Shown: in pieces, positions 5,957 through 13,257 of the stretch
Layout of the letters: every line of letters begins with the position of its first letter
Position numbering within the stretch: the stretch's first letter is position 1
DNA from: Desulfobacterales bacterium
GTDB lineage: Bacteria > Desulfobacterota > Desulfobacteria > Desulfobacterales > Desulfobacteraceae
Direction: 5' to 3'
Length of the DNA stretch: 13,257 nt
NCBI GenBank assembly: GCA_022361095.1
Contig: JAKSBO010000405.1
Location: forward strand, 1-13,257
Translations under genes and position numbers: made by a program
The notes under the pieces: generated by a model
What the model saw: the letters and a program-made list of their open reading frames with translations, nothing else
What the model was told of the DNA's origin: nothing
Databases searched by the model: none

Positions 5957-7231
5957 GTGAGTTTGGTAACATTATACAAAGGCCATTTTATCGATACGCC
6001 CACTCCGGGCAAATTCAGGGTGAGAGAAGATGCGGTCGCCATTGTTGAGGCGGGAAAACTCCTTGCCCTTGAAAAGGAGGTGCCGGCCCGGTTTTCTTCG
6101 CTTCCTGTAACGGATCTGGGTGCCGGGGTGGTTATCCCTTCTTTTATTGATCTGCATGTCCATGCGCCCCAGCATATGCAGATGGGCGCAGGCCTGGATC
6201 TGGGACTGCTTGATTGGCTGGAACATCATACCTTTCCCGGGGAGTCCCGTTTTGCCGATGAAGATTATGCCCGAAAGATTTATCCTCTGTTTGCCGCGGA
6301 ACTGCTCCGGCAGGGCACTCTCCGGTCTGTGGTTTACGGTACGATTCATCCGGAATCAACCCTGATCCTGGCCCAGGCCTTGGAAAAGGCCGGATTGTTC
6401 GCCTTTGTGGGCAAGGTCAACATGGACCGGAATGCGCCGGATGATCTTAAGGAGACAACCGAAGACGCGTTCAGAGACAGTGAGCTGTTCTGCCGGAAAT
6501 TGACCGGCCGGGATGGGGTCCGGCCCATCCTGACCCCCCGCTTTGCCCCAAGCTGCTCAAAAAAACTTATGGAAAAGCTGGGGCAGCTCTCTGGACGGTT
6601 GAATCTGCCGCTCCAGTCCCACCTTTCCGAAACCCTTTCCGAAGCCCAATGGGTTTCTGAACTTTTCCCCGAAAGCCGCAGCTATACCCATCTCTATAAT
6701 GACTGCGGCCTTTTGGGGCCGGGCAGCCTGATGGCCCACGCCATCTACTTAAGTGACGGGGAAATTGATCTGATTGTGGAACGGGAAACAACATTGGTGC
6801 ATTGCCCCGGCGCCAACGTTAATTTAAGCAGCGGCATCATGCCCCTGGGGCGCTGTTTGGACCGGGGTGTCAAACTGGGACTGGGCTCCGATGTGGGGGC
6901 CGGGCACACCCTTGCCATGTACCGGGCGGTTGTTCAAACCGTACAGGTCAGCAAGCTGCTTCGGATTTTGAAGCCCCGGGAGAATCACAGAACGGTTTCC
7001 CTTTCCGAGGCCTTTTATCTGGCCACCATGGGAAATGGTGAATTTTTCACCCGTCAGGGCTGGGGACCTTGCGGGGCCTTTGAGCCGGGCATGAGTTTTG
7101 ACGCCCTTCACATCGATATGGGACTGCCCCAAGCTGCAGCGCTCTCTGCCCTTACCCAATTGGAGCGGTTTCTCTATGCCGGGGACGACAGAGATATTAA
7201 AGCACGGATTTTAGCAGGCCGGGAATTATGA
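5957..7231 (+). CDS. guaD: Guanine deaminase
   Basis: A 424-residue zinc amidohydrolase that converts guanine to xanthine and ammonia in the cytoplasm. The metal site is complete: H67 and H69 in DLHVHAPQ, H222 in SHLSE (with E225 as proton shuttle), H261 in MAHAIYLS and D312 in GSDVGAGH. LLDWLEHHTFPGE, LTPRFAPSCS and VHCPGANVNLSSG are features that mark guanine deaminase off from other deaminases. The start is GTG at 5957 with GAGGGAG just upstream; length is close to the usual 430-450. It follows the M23 gene by 18 bases and overlaps xdhA by an ATGA junction, which implies translational coupling. Its product is the substrate of the xanthine dehydrogenase encoded next. Confidence 0.92.
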   Translation: MSLVTLYKGHFIDTPTPGKFRVREDAVAIVEAGKLLALEKEVPARFSSLPVTDLGAGVVIPSFIDLHVHAPQHMQMGAGLDLGLLDWLEHHTFPGESRFADEDYARKIYPLFAAELLRQGTLRSVVYGTIHPESTLILAQALEKAGLFAFVGKVNMDRNAPDDLKETTEDAFRDSELFCRKLTGRDGVRPILTPRFAPSCSKKLMEKLGQLSGRLNLPLQSHLSETLSEAQWVSELFPESRSYTHLYNDCGLLGPGSLMAHAIYLSDGEIDLIVERETTLVHCPGANVNLSSGIMPLGRCLDRGVKLGLGSDVGAGHTLAMYRAVVQTVQVSKLLRILKPRENHRTVSLSEAFYLATMGNGEFFTRQGWGPCGAFEPGMSFDALHIDMGLPQAAALSALTQLERFLYAGDDRDIKARILAGREL

Positions 7232-8664
7232 ATAAATGCTGCCGCTTTATTTTAAATGACAAAGAGATTGAACTTTCCCTTTCGCCGGGCCGGCCGGTCC
7301 TGGATCTTCTGCGAAAAGATCTGGGCGTGTACGGCACCAAAGAGGGCTGCCGGGAAGGGGAGTGCGGCGCCTGTACGGTGATACTCGGCCGAATCCCCCA
7401 GGTTGCCTACCGGCCCATGCCGTCCTGTCTCATGCCGGCGGGGCAGCTCAACAACACCCATCTTGTGACCATAGAGGGACTTCAGGGGGAAAGGCCCAAT
7501 CGGCTTCAGCAAGCCTTTATCGATGAGGGGGCCACCCAATGCGGATTTTGCACCCCCGGATTCATTTTGTCCCTCACCGGTTATCTTTTGGGGGGCAGGA
7601 CCGTGACCCTCCAGAACGCCGTGGAGGCCCTGGACGGCAATCTGTGCCGATGCACCGGCTACGGATCCATTCGGCGGGCCGTGGCGGCGGCCATTGAACC
7701 GTTGCTGGGCAAGGTGCCGTCTCTTGGGCAACTGATCGAACTGGACCTGATCCCTGCCTATTTTGCCGGTATCCCCCGGAGGCTTGGAAACCTGAGGGCT
7801 AAGTCCCCGGCAGATCCTCCGGAGTTGGCCTTTGAACCGTTTGACGGCAATCAGCTCCTTATTGCCGGGGGCACTGATCTCTATGTGCAGCAAGGAGATG
7901 TCCTGGATCAGTCGAAACCGTGGTTTCTCATACCCGAATCCGAGCCTGTCCGGGTAAAAAACGGGATGATAGAGATCCCCGCAACGGCTACCATGGAACA
8001 ACTGCGGCAAGATCCCCACTTAATTGATCAATTTCCCGGGTGGCGTGAAAAGTTGCGGGTTGTGGCCTCCCATATTTTACGGAACCGGGCCACCCTGGGG
8101 GGTAATCTTGTCAATGCCTCACCCATTGCGGATTGTGCCGTTCTTCTGCTCGCCCTGGATGCCCGGATCCAATTGGTTTCGTCCAAAGGGGCCCGGCGCC
8201 GGTTTCCCCTGGAGCAGTTTTTCCTGGGGTATAAGGAGCTGGATTTAAACAGTGACGAACGTGTGGAATCCCTCTTATTGATAAAACAGGATGACACCCG
8301 ATTATGGAATTACGCCAAGGTAAGCAAGCGGGAGCGATTAGATATCGCAAGTTGTAATTCTGCGGCGATTTTTAAGGTGAATAACGGGGCATTTGTTTCT
8401 GTGGGTTTGGCCCTGGGCGGCGTGGCGCCCATCCCGTTTACGGCCCGCCGGACCATGGCATGGCTTAAAGGCAAACCCGTGTCCATGGAGACGTTCCTGG
8501 GCGCCATGGCCGTTTTGCAAAAAGAGATCTCTCCCATAGACGATGTCCGGGGAAGTGCCGATTATAAAAGGCGGTTGGCTTGCGCCCTCATGGCGGATCA
8601 TTATCTTCACTGTTTTTCCCACGTCTGTTCCTACGATGAGTTTATAAAGGCAGGGATGTTATGA
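7228..8664 (+). CDS. xdhA: Xanthine dehydrogenase small subunit (2Fe-2S and FAD domains)
   Basis: A 478-residue electron-transfer subunit, similar in length to other bacterial XdhA. The plant-type 2Fe-2S domain (1-80) has C41, C46, C49 and C67. The second 2Fe-2S domain has C105, C108, C140 and C142 in CGFCTPG and CRCTGY. The FAD domain (about 200-350) carries IAGGTDLYV (212-220) and TLGGNLVNASPIADC (289-303), and the CO-dehydrogenase flavoprotein C-terminal domain follows to 478. It passes electrons from the molybdenum centre of XdhB to FAD and then NAD or another acceptor. Its ATG overlaps the guaD stop, and its own stop overlaps the xdhB start (ATGA), so the three are translated as one unit. 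Both iron-sulfur clusters appear intact. Confidence 0.93.
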   Translation: MNKCCRFILNDKEIELSLSPGRPVLDLLRKDLGVYGTKEGCREGECGACTVILGRIPQVAYRPMPSCLMPAGQLNNTHLVTIEGLQGERPNRLQQAFIDEGATQCGFCTPGFILSLTGYLLGGRTVTLQNAVEALDGNLCRCTGYGSIRRAVAAAIEPLLGKVPSLGQLIELDLIPAYFAGIPRRLGNLRAKSPADPPELAFEPFDGNQLLIAGGTDLYVQQGDVLDQSKPWFLIPESEPVRVKNGMIEIPATATMEQLRQDPHLIDQFPGWREKLRVVASHILRNRATLGGNLVNASPIADCAVLLLALDARIQLVSSKGARRRFPLEQFFLGYKELDLNSDERVESLLLIKQDDTRLWNYAKVSKRERLDIASCNSAAIFKVNNGAFVSVGLALGGVAPIPFTARRTMAWLKGKPVSMETFLGAMAVLQKEISPIDDVRGSADYKRRLACALMADHYLHCFSHVCSYDEFIKAGML

Positions 8665-10922
8665 TCAATCCCGATACCACCTATCATGTGATGGGGCTTA
8701 CCCGCTATGTGGATGACAGGGATTTTCCCGCCCGGGGATTGCATTGTGTTCTCTTTTTTTCTCCCGTCGCCAGGGGAGAAGTCCGGGGGTTGGATGCCTG
8801 CGCTGCCCGAAAGGTTCCGGGCGTGGCGTTCATCCTGACCGCAGAGGATATCCCGGGTGAAAATCAGATCGGCGGCATTATTGAGGACGAAGTGCTCCTG
8901 GCCGGGGATGAGGTGGCCTTTGCAGGTATGCCGGTGGCCGCCGTTTATGCCTGGACCGAAGCGGCTGCCCGGGAGGCGGCGGGGCTCATTAAAATTGATA
9001 TTGCCGAAGATACGCCGGTTCTGGATCCCCGGGAAGCCTGGAACCGGAATGAATTGATTGCCCCGGCACGGACCTTTACTTTGGGCGATGCGGACGCCGC
9101 CATCGCGGCGGCAGCCTATGTGGCCGAGGGACGGGCCGAGTCCGGGGCCCAGGAGCATTTTTACCTGGAAGGCCAGGCTTGCGTGGCAACACCTTCGGAG
9201 GAGGGCAATATCCATCTCTCTTCGGCTACCCAGGCGCCTGCCTCGGTGCAGCGGGCTGTTGCCACGGTTTGCGGATTGCCCATGAACAGGATTGAAGTGG
9301 ATGTCCGGCGACTGGGCGGCGCCTTTGGGGGCAAGGAGGCCCAAGCCAATGCCTGGGCCTGTTTTGCCGCCCTGGGGGCTCAAAAATCGGGCGTGCCCTG
9401 CCGTATGGTTTTAAGGCGTTCCGACGATATGCTCGCCACGGGCAAGCGGCATCCCTACGCCTCGGATTTCACCCTGGCCCTGGATGGGGACGGAAAATTT
9501 CTGGCCTTCAAAGTGATGTACTATCAGAATGCAGGCGCGGCAGCCGATTTGTCCACGTCTGTTTTGGAAAGAACCCTGTTCCATGCCACCGCATCCTATT
9601 ACGTACCTGCCGTCCATGCCACGGCAGCCTCCTGCCGGACCAACATAACCCCGAACACCGCCTTCCGGGGGTTCGGTGCACCCCAGGCCATGTTCGTCTT
9701 TGAAGCGGCCATCCGGGAGGCCTCCCGGGTCAGCGGGATCAGCGCAGAAACACTGCAGCGGAAAAATCTGCTTAAAACCGGGGATACCTTTGTCTATGGT
9801 ATGGCAGCGGAGAATGACCGGGCACAGCGCTGTTGGGACAAAGCATATACCTGTTACGATCTGACAAAACGGATGCGTGCCATTGACGAGGTTCGAAAGA
9901 GAGAAAAGGACACCGGTAAAGCCTCCCGCTACGGCAGGGGGTATGCCCTGATGCCCGTATGCTTCGGCATCAGTTTCAGCACCATATTTTTAAACCAGGC
10001 CCGGGCGCATATCCACGTCTACACGGACGGCAGTGTGGGCGTAAGCACAGGTGCCGTGGAAATGGGGCAGGGGGTGAACCACAAAATCCGCGAAATAGTT
10101 GCGGAGAGCCTGGGGATCGCTCCCGGGCAGGTTAAGCTGGAATCCACCAACACCACCCGTGTTTCCAACACCAGCCCCACCGCCGCCAGCAGCGCTACGG
10201 ACCTGAATGGGGCGGCTGCCCTGATGGCCTGTGAGATGATAAAAGCGCGTCTTTTTAAATTTATGGCCGGTGAATATCAATGTGCATCAAGGGATTTTTA
10301 TCTTGAAAAAGGCGGCTTGTATAGAAAGGGCAGCGCCTGTGGGGTCAGTTGGGCGGAACTGGTGGGCCAGGCCTATCTGTCACGGGTGCAGTTGAGCGCC
10401 GAAGCCCACTATTCAACGCCGGATCTGCACTTTGACACATCTGTCGGGAAAGGCCGTCCCTTTGCCTATCACACCTGCGGAACAGCCTATTTTGAGGCTG
10501 AAGTGGACCGCCTTCTGGGCACCTACAGGATAGAAAAGGCCTATGTGGTGCATGACCTTGGGCGATCCATAAATCCCCTCATTGACCTTGGCCAGGTTGA
10601 GGGAGGCATGGTCCAGGGTATTGGATGGATGACCATGGAAGAGATGCGTTACACAGATACGGGAAAACCCCTGACGGCCACTGGGGGCACCTATAAAATG
10701 CCTGATATTTTTTCCGCCCCTTTGGAGATGCAGGTAAAATTTTTGGCGGATGACTATAACCACAAAGCCGTTAAGGGCTCCAAGGCCGTAGGCGAGCCGC
10801 CCTTGATGTACGGCATCGGGGCCTTTTTTGCCATAAAAATGGCCGCCGGGTGCGAGAACGCCGTCTATTGCGCACCCATGACGCCCGAGCGTTTGATGGG
10901 GCAATTAAGAGATGGGGATTGA
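8661..10922 (+). CDS. xdhB: Xanthine dehydrogenase large, molybdopterin-binding subunit
   Basis: A 753-residue catalytic subunit that oxidises hypoxanthine and xanthine to urate at the molybdenum cofactor. The active site matches mammalian and Rhodobacter XDH: Q191 in ATQAPASVQ, E226 in GGAFGGKEAQ (bovine E802), R336 in AFRGFGAPQ (bovine R880) and the general base E712 in KAVGEPPLMYG (bovine E1261). EMGQGVNHKI and NTSPTAASSATDLNG are further cofactor-binding segments. The E226/R336 pair indicates a purine oxidase rather than an aldehyde oxidase or CO dehydrogenase. It starts inside the xdhA stop codon. No xdhC, needed in many bacteria to insert the sulfurated cofactor, lies in the window. No clear terminator follows its stop. 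Confidence 0.94.
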   Translation: MINPDTTYHVMGLTRYVDDRDFPARGLHCVLFFSPVARGEVRGLDACAARKVPGVAFILTAEDIPGENQIGGIIEDEVLLAGDEVAFAGMPVAAVYAWTEAAAREAAGLIKIDIAEDTPVLDPREAWNRNELIAPARTFTLGDADAAIAAAAYVAEGRAESGAQEHFYLEGQACVATPSEEGNIHLSSATQAPASVQRAVATVCGLPMNRIEVDVRRLGGAFGGKEAQANAWACFAALGAQKSGVPCRMVLRRSDDMLATGKRHPYASDFTLALDGDGKFLAFKVMYYQNAGAAADLSTSVLERTLFHATASYYVPAVHATAASCRTNITPNTAFRGFGAPQAMFVFEAAIREASRVSGISAETLQRKNLLKTGDTFVYGMAAENDRAQRCWDKAYTCYDLTKRMRAIDEVRKREKDTGKASRYGRGYALMPVCFGISFSTIFLNQARAHIHVYTDGSVGVSTGAVEMGQGVNHKIREIVAESLGIAPGQVKLESTNTTRVSNTSPTAASSATDLNGAAALMACEMIKARLFKFMAGEYQCASRDFYLEKGGLYRKGSACGVSWAELVGQAYLSRVQLSAEAHYSTPDLHFDTSVGKGRPFAYHTCGTAYFEAEVDRLLGTYRIEKAYVVHDLGRSINPLIDLGQVEGGMVQGIGWMTMEEMRYTDTGKPLTATGGTYKMPDIFSAPLEMQVKFLADDYNHKAVKGSKAVGEPPLMYGIGAFFAIKMAAGCENAVYCAPMTPERLMGQLRDGD

Positions 10923-11115
10923 GATTCGGTCCCCGCCCGCTTTGATAAACATACACTATAAATATTTAGTGCCTGAACAGCAATCCCCGAGTGGCAACAG
11001 CCGGGTTCCAGAACCTAAATTCCGGCATATGGATATTCATGGCTCCCTCCAGCCGTTTTAAGGGCTCCGCATTGCCGTATCCGCTGTTATTGCTTTCAGG
11101 TGGTTTATCCGGCCA

Positions 11116-11139
11116 ACGCCATTTATTTTAAATAGGCGT
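11116..11139. repeat. Bulged hairpin downstream of xdhB
   Basis: acgccattta (11116-11125) pairs with taaat-a-ggcgt (11129-11139) with one bulged base and a 3-base loop. An outer gccaa/ttggc pair (11112-11116 and 11144-11148) may lengthen it. No T-run follows, so terminator function is doubtful. Confidence 0.35.
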
Positions 11140-11232
11140 CTGATTGGCTTTGTCGAGTTGTTACGTTCGATTATGCCGCGATGCGGATCAGAAAATGCGC
11201 CTTGATACCAAAAAGATAAAAAATATTATTCC

Positions 11233-11262
11233 TTGACATGTGACAGCCGGGCCTCTTATATC
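11233..11262 (+). promoter_or_regulatory. Candidate sigma70 promoter of the PAS-AAA+ regulator
   Basis: A perfect TTGACA (11233-11238) is followed after 18 bases by TATATC (11257-11262), 4/6 of the -10 consensus. Transcription would start near 11269, leaving about 28 bases before the TTG at 11297, enough for its ribosome binding site. Confidence 0.5.
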
Positions 11263-11296
11263 TCTTCCTGAATTTTAATTGAAATTAGGGAACTGC

Positions 11297-12658
11297 TTGA
11301 ATATTAAAGATTATATGGATGCCATTCTTGACTCGTTTGACGAGGCGCTCTGCATTTCTGATGCAAAGGGATTTATCACCTATGTCAATACGCCCTATGA
11401 ATCTCTCATGCATATTAAAAAAGAAGAGGTCATCGGCAAGAATGTGAATTATCTTGTAGAAATAGGCATTGTGGACATGGTAGTGGCGCCGGAAGTGATC
11501 CAGACAAAGTCTGCGGTATCGATTGTTCAGAATTTGGATTTTGGAAAAAAACTTCTGCTCCGGGGCGTTCCAATTATGGCGGATAATCAGGTCAAACTGG
11601 TGGTGACCGTTCTCAAAGACCAGACAAAAATCACCGAACTTCGGGAGCAGTTAGATGCCTTGCAAACGCTGTACTCTGCTGCCTCAAAGACCAAGTTTAA
11701 AAAAAAGCCAGTGGTGCTGGGCAGCCCCGGCATCAAAAAGGTTTACCGCCAATTGAGCACCATCGCCGATACTGATGTGACGGTATTGATTCTGGGAGAT
11801 ACCGGTGTGGGCAAGGAGGTATTTGCACGCAAACTTCACGCCAATAGTAAGCGGGTAAAATGCCCCTTTGTGAAAGTGGATTGCGGGTGTCTGCCGGAGA
11901 ATCTGATTGAGTCCGAACTTTTCGGGTATGCGCCGGGGGCATTCTCCGGGGGAAAACCCCAGGGGAAAATGGGGATCATTGAGTCTGCAAACACAGGAAC
12001 CGTTTTTTTGGACGAGGTGGGAGAGCTTCCCCTCATGATGCAGACCCGTCTTTTACGGGTGCTTCAGGACCGGGAAATTCTCAGGATAGGTGATACGGCA
12101 CCCCGTCCTGTTGATGTGCGATTTGTTGCCGCCACCAACAGGAACATACAAAAATTTATCGAAGAGGGGCGCTTTCGCTCTGACCTTTATTACAGGCTTA
12201 AGGTTGCAGAGATTAAAATTCCCTCCATTCATGAACGACATCTTGATATCATTCCCCTGGTGAAAAATTATCTTAACTACTATTGTGCCCTGTACAGCCG
12301 AAACGTTTCGTTTACCCCTGACGCAGAACAGGCGCTTATGCAGTACAGATGGCCCGGCAATGTACGTGAAATTGAAAATTTTGTACTTAAAACCGTGGTT
12401 GAAGCCCGGAAAAAATTAATCCATTTCCGTGATCTGCCCCCAAAAATGAAAACCGGACTAAAAGGGTCAATGGTCATGGAGGGCGACCTCAGCCGGCTTT
12501 GCCGGGGCAAAAGCTTAAAGGAAATTCGAGAAACCGTAGAAAAGCAAGTACTTGAACATGGCTTTAAAAAATATAAGAATATTTCCGCTCTGGCAAAATT
12601 CCTGGGTACGGAAAGAACCACGGTGTCAAGAAAACTCAAAAAATACGGGATATCATAA
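11297..12658 (+). CDS. PAS-AAA+ sigma54-family regulator with TyrR-like HTH
   Basis: A 453-residue cytoplasmic enhancer-binding-type regulator. A PAS sensor domain covers about 5-115, then a short coiled linker. The AAA+ domain has Walker A GDTGVGKE (167-174), GAFSGG in place of GAFTGA (214-219), Walker B FLDE (237-240) and WPGNVREIENF near 352-362. A TyrR/PrdR-like HTH (YKNISALAKFLGTERTTVSRKLKKYG) ends the protein at about 424-451. The start chosen is TTG at 11297, with AGGGA 5 bases upstream; a TTG six codons earlier (11279) lacks a site and would sit almost at the predicted transcript start. It follows the guanine/xanthine genes on the same strand and may control them in response to a small ligand bound by PAS. 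That link is inferred from position. Confidence 0.88.
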   Translation: MNIKDYMDAILDSFDEALCISDAKGFITYVNTPYESLMHIKKEEVIGKNVNYLVEIGIVDMVVAPEVIQTKSAVSIVQNLDFGKKLLLRGVPIMADNQVKLVVTVLKDQTKITELREQLDALQTLYSAASKTKFKKKPVVLGSPGIKKVYRQLSTIADTDVTVLILGDTGVGKEVFARKLHANSKRVKCPFVKVDCGCLPENLIESELFGYAPGAFSGGKPQGKMGIIESANTGTVFLDEVGELPLMMQTRLLRVLQDREILRIGDTAPRPVDVRFVAATNRNIQKFIEEGRFRSDLYYRLKVAEIKIPSIHERHLDIIPLVKNYLNYYCALYSRNVSFTPDAEQALMQYRWPGNVREIENFVLKTVVEARKKLIHFRDLPPKMKTGLKGSMVMEGDLSRLCRGKSLKEIRETVEKQVLEHGFKKYKNISALAKFLGTERTTVSRKLKKYGIS

Positions 12659-12681
12659 AAGGGCCAGGATGGCCCTTTTAT
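12655..12681. terminator. Perfect hairpin terminator after the regulator
   Basis: ataaaagggcc (12655-12665) and ggcccttttat (12671-12681) are exact complements around the 5-base loop aggat. The arm overlaps the regulator's stop codon. With A-runs and T-runs at the stem base it can end transcription on both strands, which fits the convergent amidohydrolase gene. Confidence 0.75.
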
Positions 12682-12775
12682 GGATAGTGGCCGTGAACGC
12701 TGATTTTAAAAAATTTTGTGAAATCTACACGGATTTTTCAATCTTTGTTGTGAACTGAGCCGGGATGTTGATCGC

Positions 12776-13257
12776 TCAGGCCGGTCCATGGCCGTTATTC
12801 AGGCCAAGGACCTTTATTGCGTTGTCATGCATGATCCGGGTTTTTATCTCTTGGCTGAACCCAAACCCGTCATACATCTTAAGCGCATCCCTGAAGTCAG
12901 CGCCGGGGTGGGCACTGGCATACAGAATCTTATCAGAAATCAAATCGGTTGCGGCCCTGATATAGGCCGCTGCCCCCGGATGTCTCTCATATTCAGACAA
13001 CTCCATGTAGACATTGTTGTTACGTTCGGTCACCATGATCGCTTCGTTAACCCACGGGTATCCGCCGTGGCTGATAACCACTGTCAGCTCCGGAAAGTCC
13101 CGGGCGACATAATCAATGAGGCGCGGCGATGCATGTTCCATCACGGCACCGGGTACAAGGGTTCCGGGGCCGGTGGAAATCACTATGGGGATTTCAAGTT
13201 CACAGCACTTGGCATAGATGGGATAGTACCGGGCCTCATTTACCGGAATTTTAGCCA
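12776..13257 (-). CDS. Amidohydrolase family 2 protein, C-terminal part (cut by window end)
   Basis: The gene enters from the right edge; the frame stays open to 13257, so the GTG at 13183 is an internal Val, not the start. About 160 codons of a TIM-barrel metal-dependent hydrolase or decarboxylase (amidohydrolase_2 type) are visible. Typical segments are YYPIYAKCCELEIPIVI, then PRLIDYVARDFPELTVVISHGGYPW, NVYMELSEY, SDKILYASAHPG and NAIKVLGL at the C-terminus. The first His position usually seen as HTG reads STG, and the usual SDxP Asp reads SAHP, so metal ligands differ from the common pattern. It converges on the PAS-AAA+ regulator, sharing the terminator at 12655-12681. Substrate is unknown; this subfamily includes aromatic-acid decarboxylases and lactone hydrolases. 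Confidence 0.78.
   Translation of the reverse strand, partial: AKIPVNEARYYPIYAKCCELEIPIVISTGPGTLVPGAVMEHASPRLIDYVARDFPELTVVISHGGYPWVNEAIMVTERNNNVYMELSEYERHPGAAAYIRAATDLISDKILYASAHPGADFRDALKMYDGFGFSQEIKTRIMHDNAIKVLGLNNGHGPA

Larger units (their letters stand above)
10923..11296. other. 374-base non-coding stretch between xdhB and the regulator
   Basis: No supported gene is present. It holds a short dyad cacta...tagtg just after xdhB, a palindrome ggttccagaacc at 11004-11015, an imperfect copy (aacctaaattccggca, 11012-11027) of the 18-base repeat seen around the RHS cassette, the hairpin at 11116-11139, and the promoter at 11233-11262. Its length suits regulatory sites for the sigma54-family activator, but none could be assigned. 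Confidence 0.55.

Noticed and set aside
7252..8019. 255-codon open frame on the minus strand opposite xdhA
   Set aside because: Composition is Gly/Pro/Arg-rich, typical of antisense frames in GC-rich genes, and the plus strand encodes a complete xdhA.
8631..9383. 250-codon open frame on the minus strand opposite xdhB
   Set aside because: It is a shadow of the well-supported xdhB gene with no recognisable domain or ribosome binding site.
11062..11075. GG-N10-GC (GGgctccgcattGC) resembling a sigma54 -24/-12 promoter
   Set aside because: Only the GG and TTGC elements match; the -24 box lacks the usual TGGCAC, and such spacing is frequent by chance in GC-rich DNA.
13181..13183. GTG at 13183 as the start of the amidohydrolase
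   Set aside because: The frame continues upstream to the window edge with family-like residues, so this codon is internal.
1..13257. tRNA, rRNA, CRISPR array or transposase gene
   Set aside because: None was recognised on either strand by reading; no regularly spaced repeats and no transposase motif.

Overview
The window looks like a chromosomal segment of a Gram-negative, probably anaerobic, Desulfobacteraceae-like deltaproteobacterium (Thermodesulfobacteriota). This is inferred from gene style only: an RHS protein of the deltaproteobacterial type, a PAS-AAA+ sigma54-family regulator with a TyrR-like helix-turn-helix (HTH), a family-2 amidohydrolase, and roughly balanced GC with AT-rich islands. 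No rRNA, tRNA or CRISPR array was seen.

Region 1 (about 1-2600) is an accessory island. It holds the C-terminal half of an RHS/YD-repeat protein without its N-terminus. A GC-rich core ends at a DPEGL motif and switches into an AT-rich, glycine-rich 125-residue tip. The tip is followed 42 bases later by an AT-rich gene for a four-helix membrane protein, the position where polymorphic-toxin systems keep their immunity gene. The pair lies between two inverted copies of an 18-base sequence (17/18 identical) at 117-134 and 2376-2393, so it may be a mobile or recombining toxin-immunity cassette. This is the most novel part of the window.

Region 2 (2602-4348) has a FadM-type acyl-CoA thioesterase and an LrhA-like LysR regulator, both on the minus strand and probably co-transcribed. 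They are divergent from a small DUF1127 protein. The 120-base divergent gap is rich in dyads, including a TTTAT-N11-ATAAA LysR-type box.

Region 3 (4349-10922) is a plus-strand run: a near-consensus sigma70 promoter, an unknown 132-residue protein, a secreted M23 peptidase, guanine deaminase, and the two xanthine dehydrogenase subunits. The last three genes overlap by ATGA junctions. Together they take guanine to xanthine to urate. The xanthine dehydrogenase active-site residues are all present. No xdhC maturation gene is in the window.

Region 4 (10923-13257) has a 374-base non-coding stretch with a promoter, the PAS-AAA+ regulator (a likely controller of the purine operon, by position), a strong hairpin terminator, and a convergent amidohydrolase cut by the window end.
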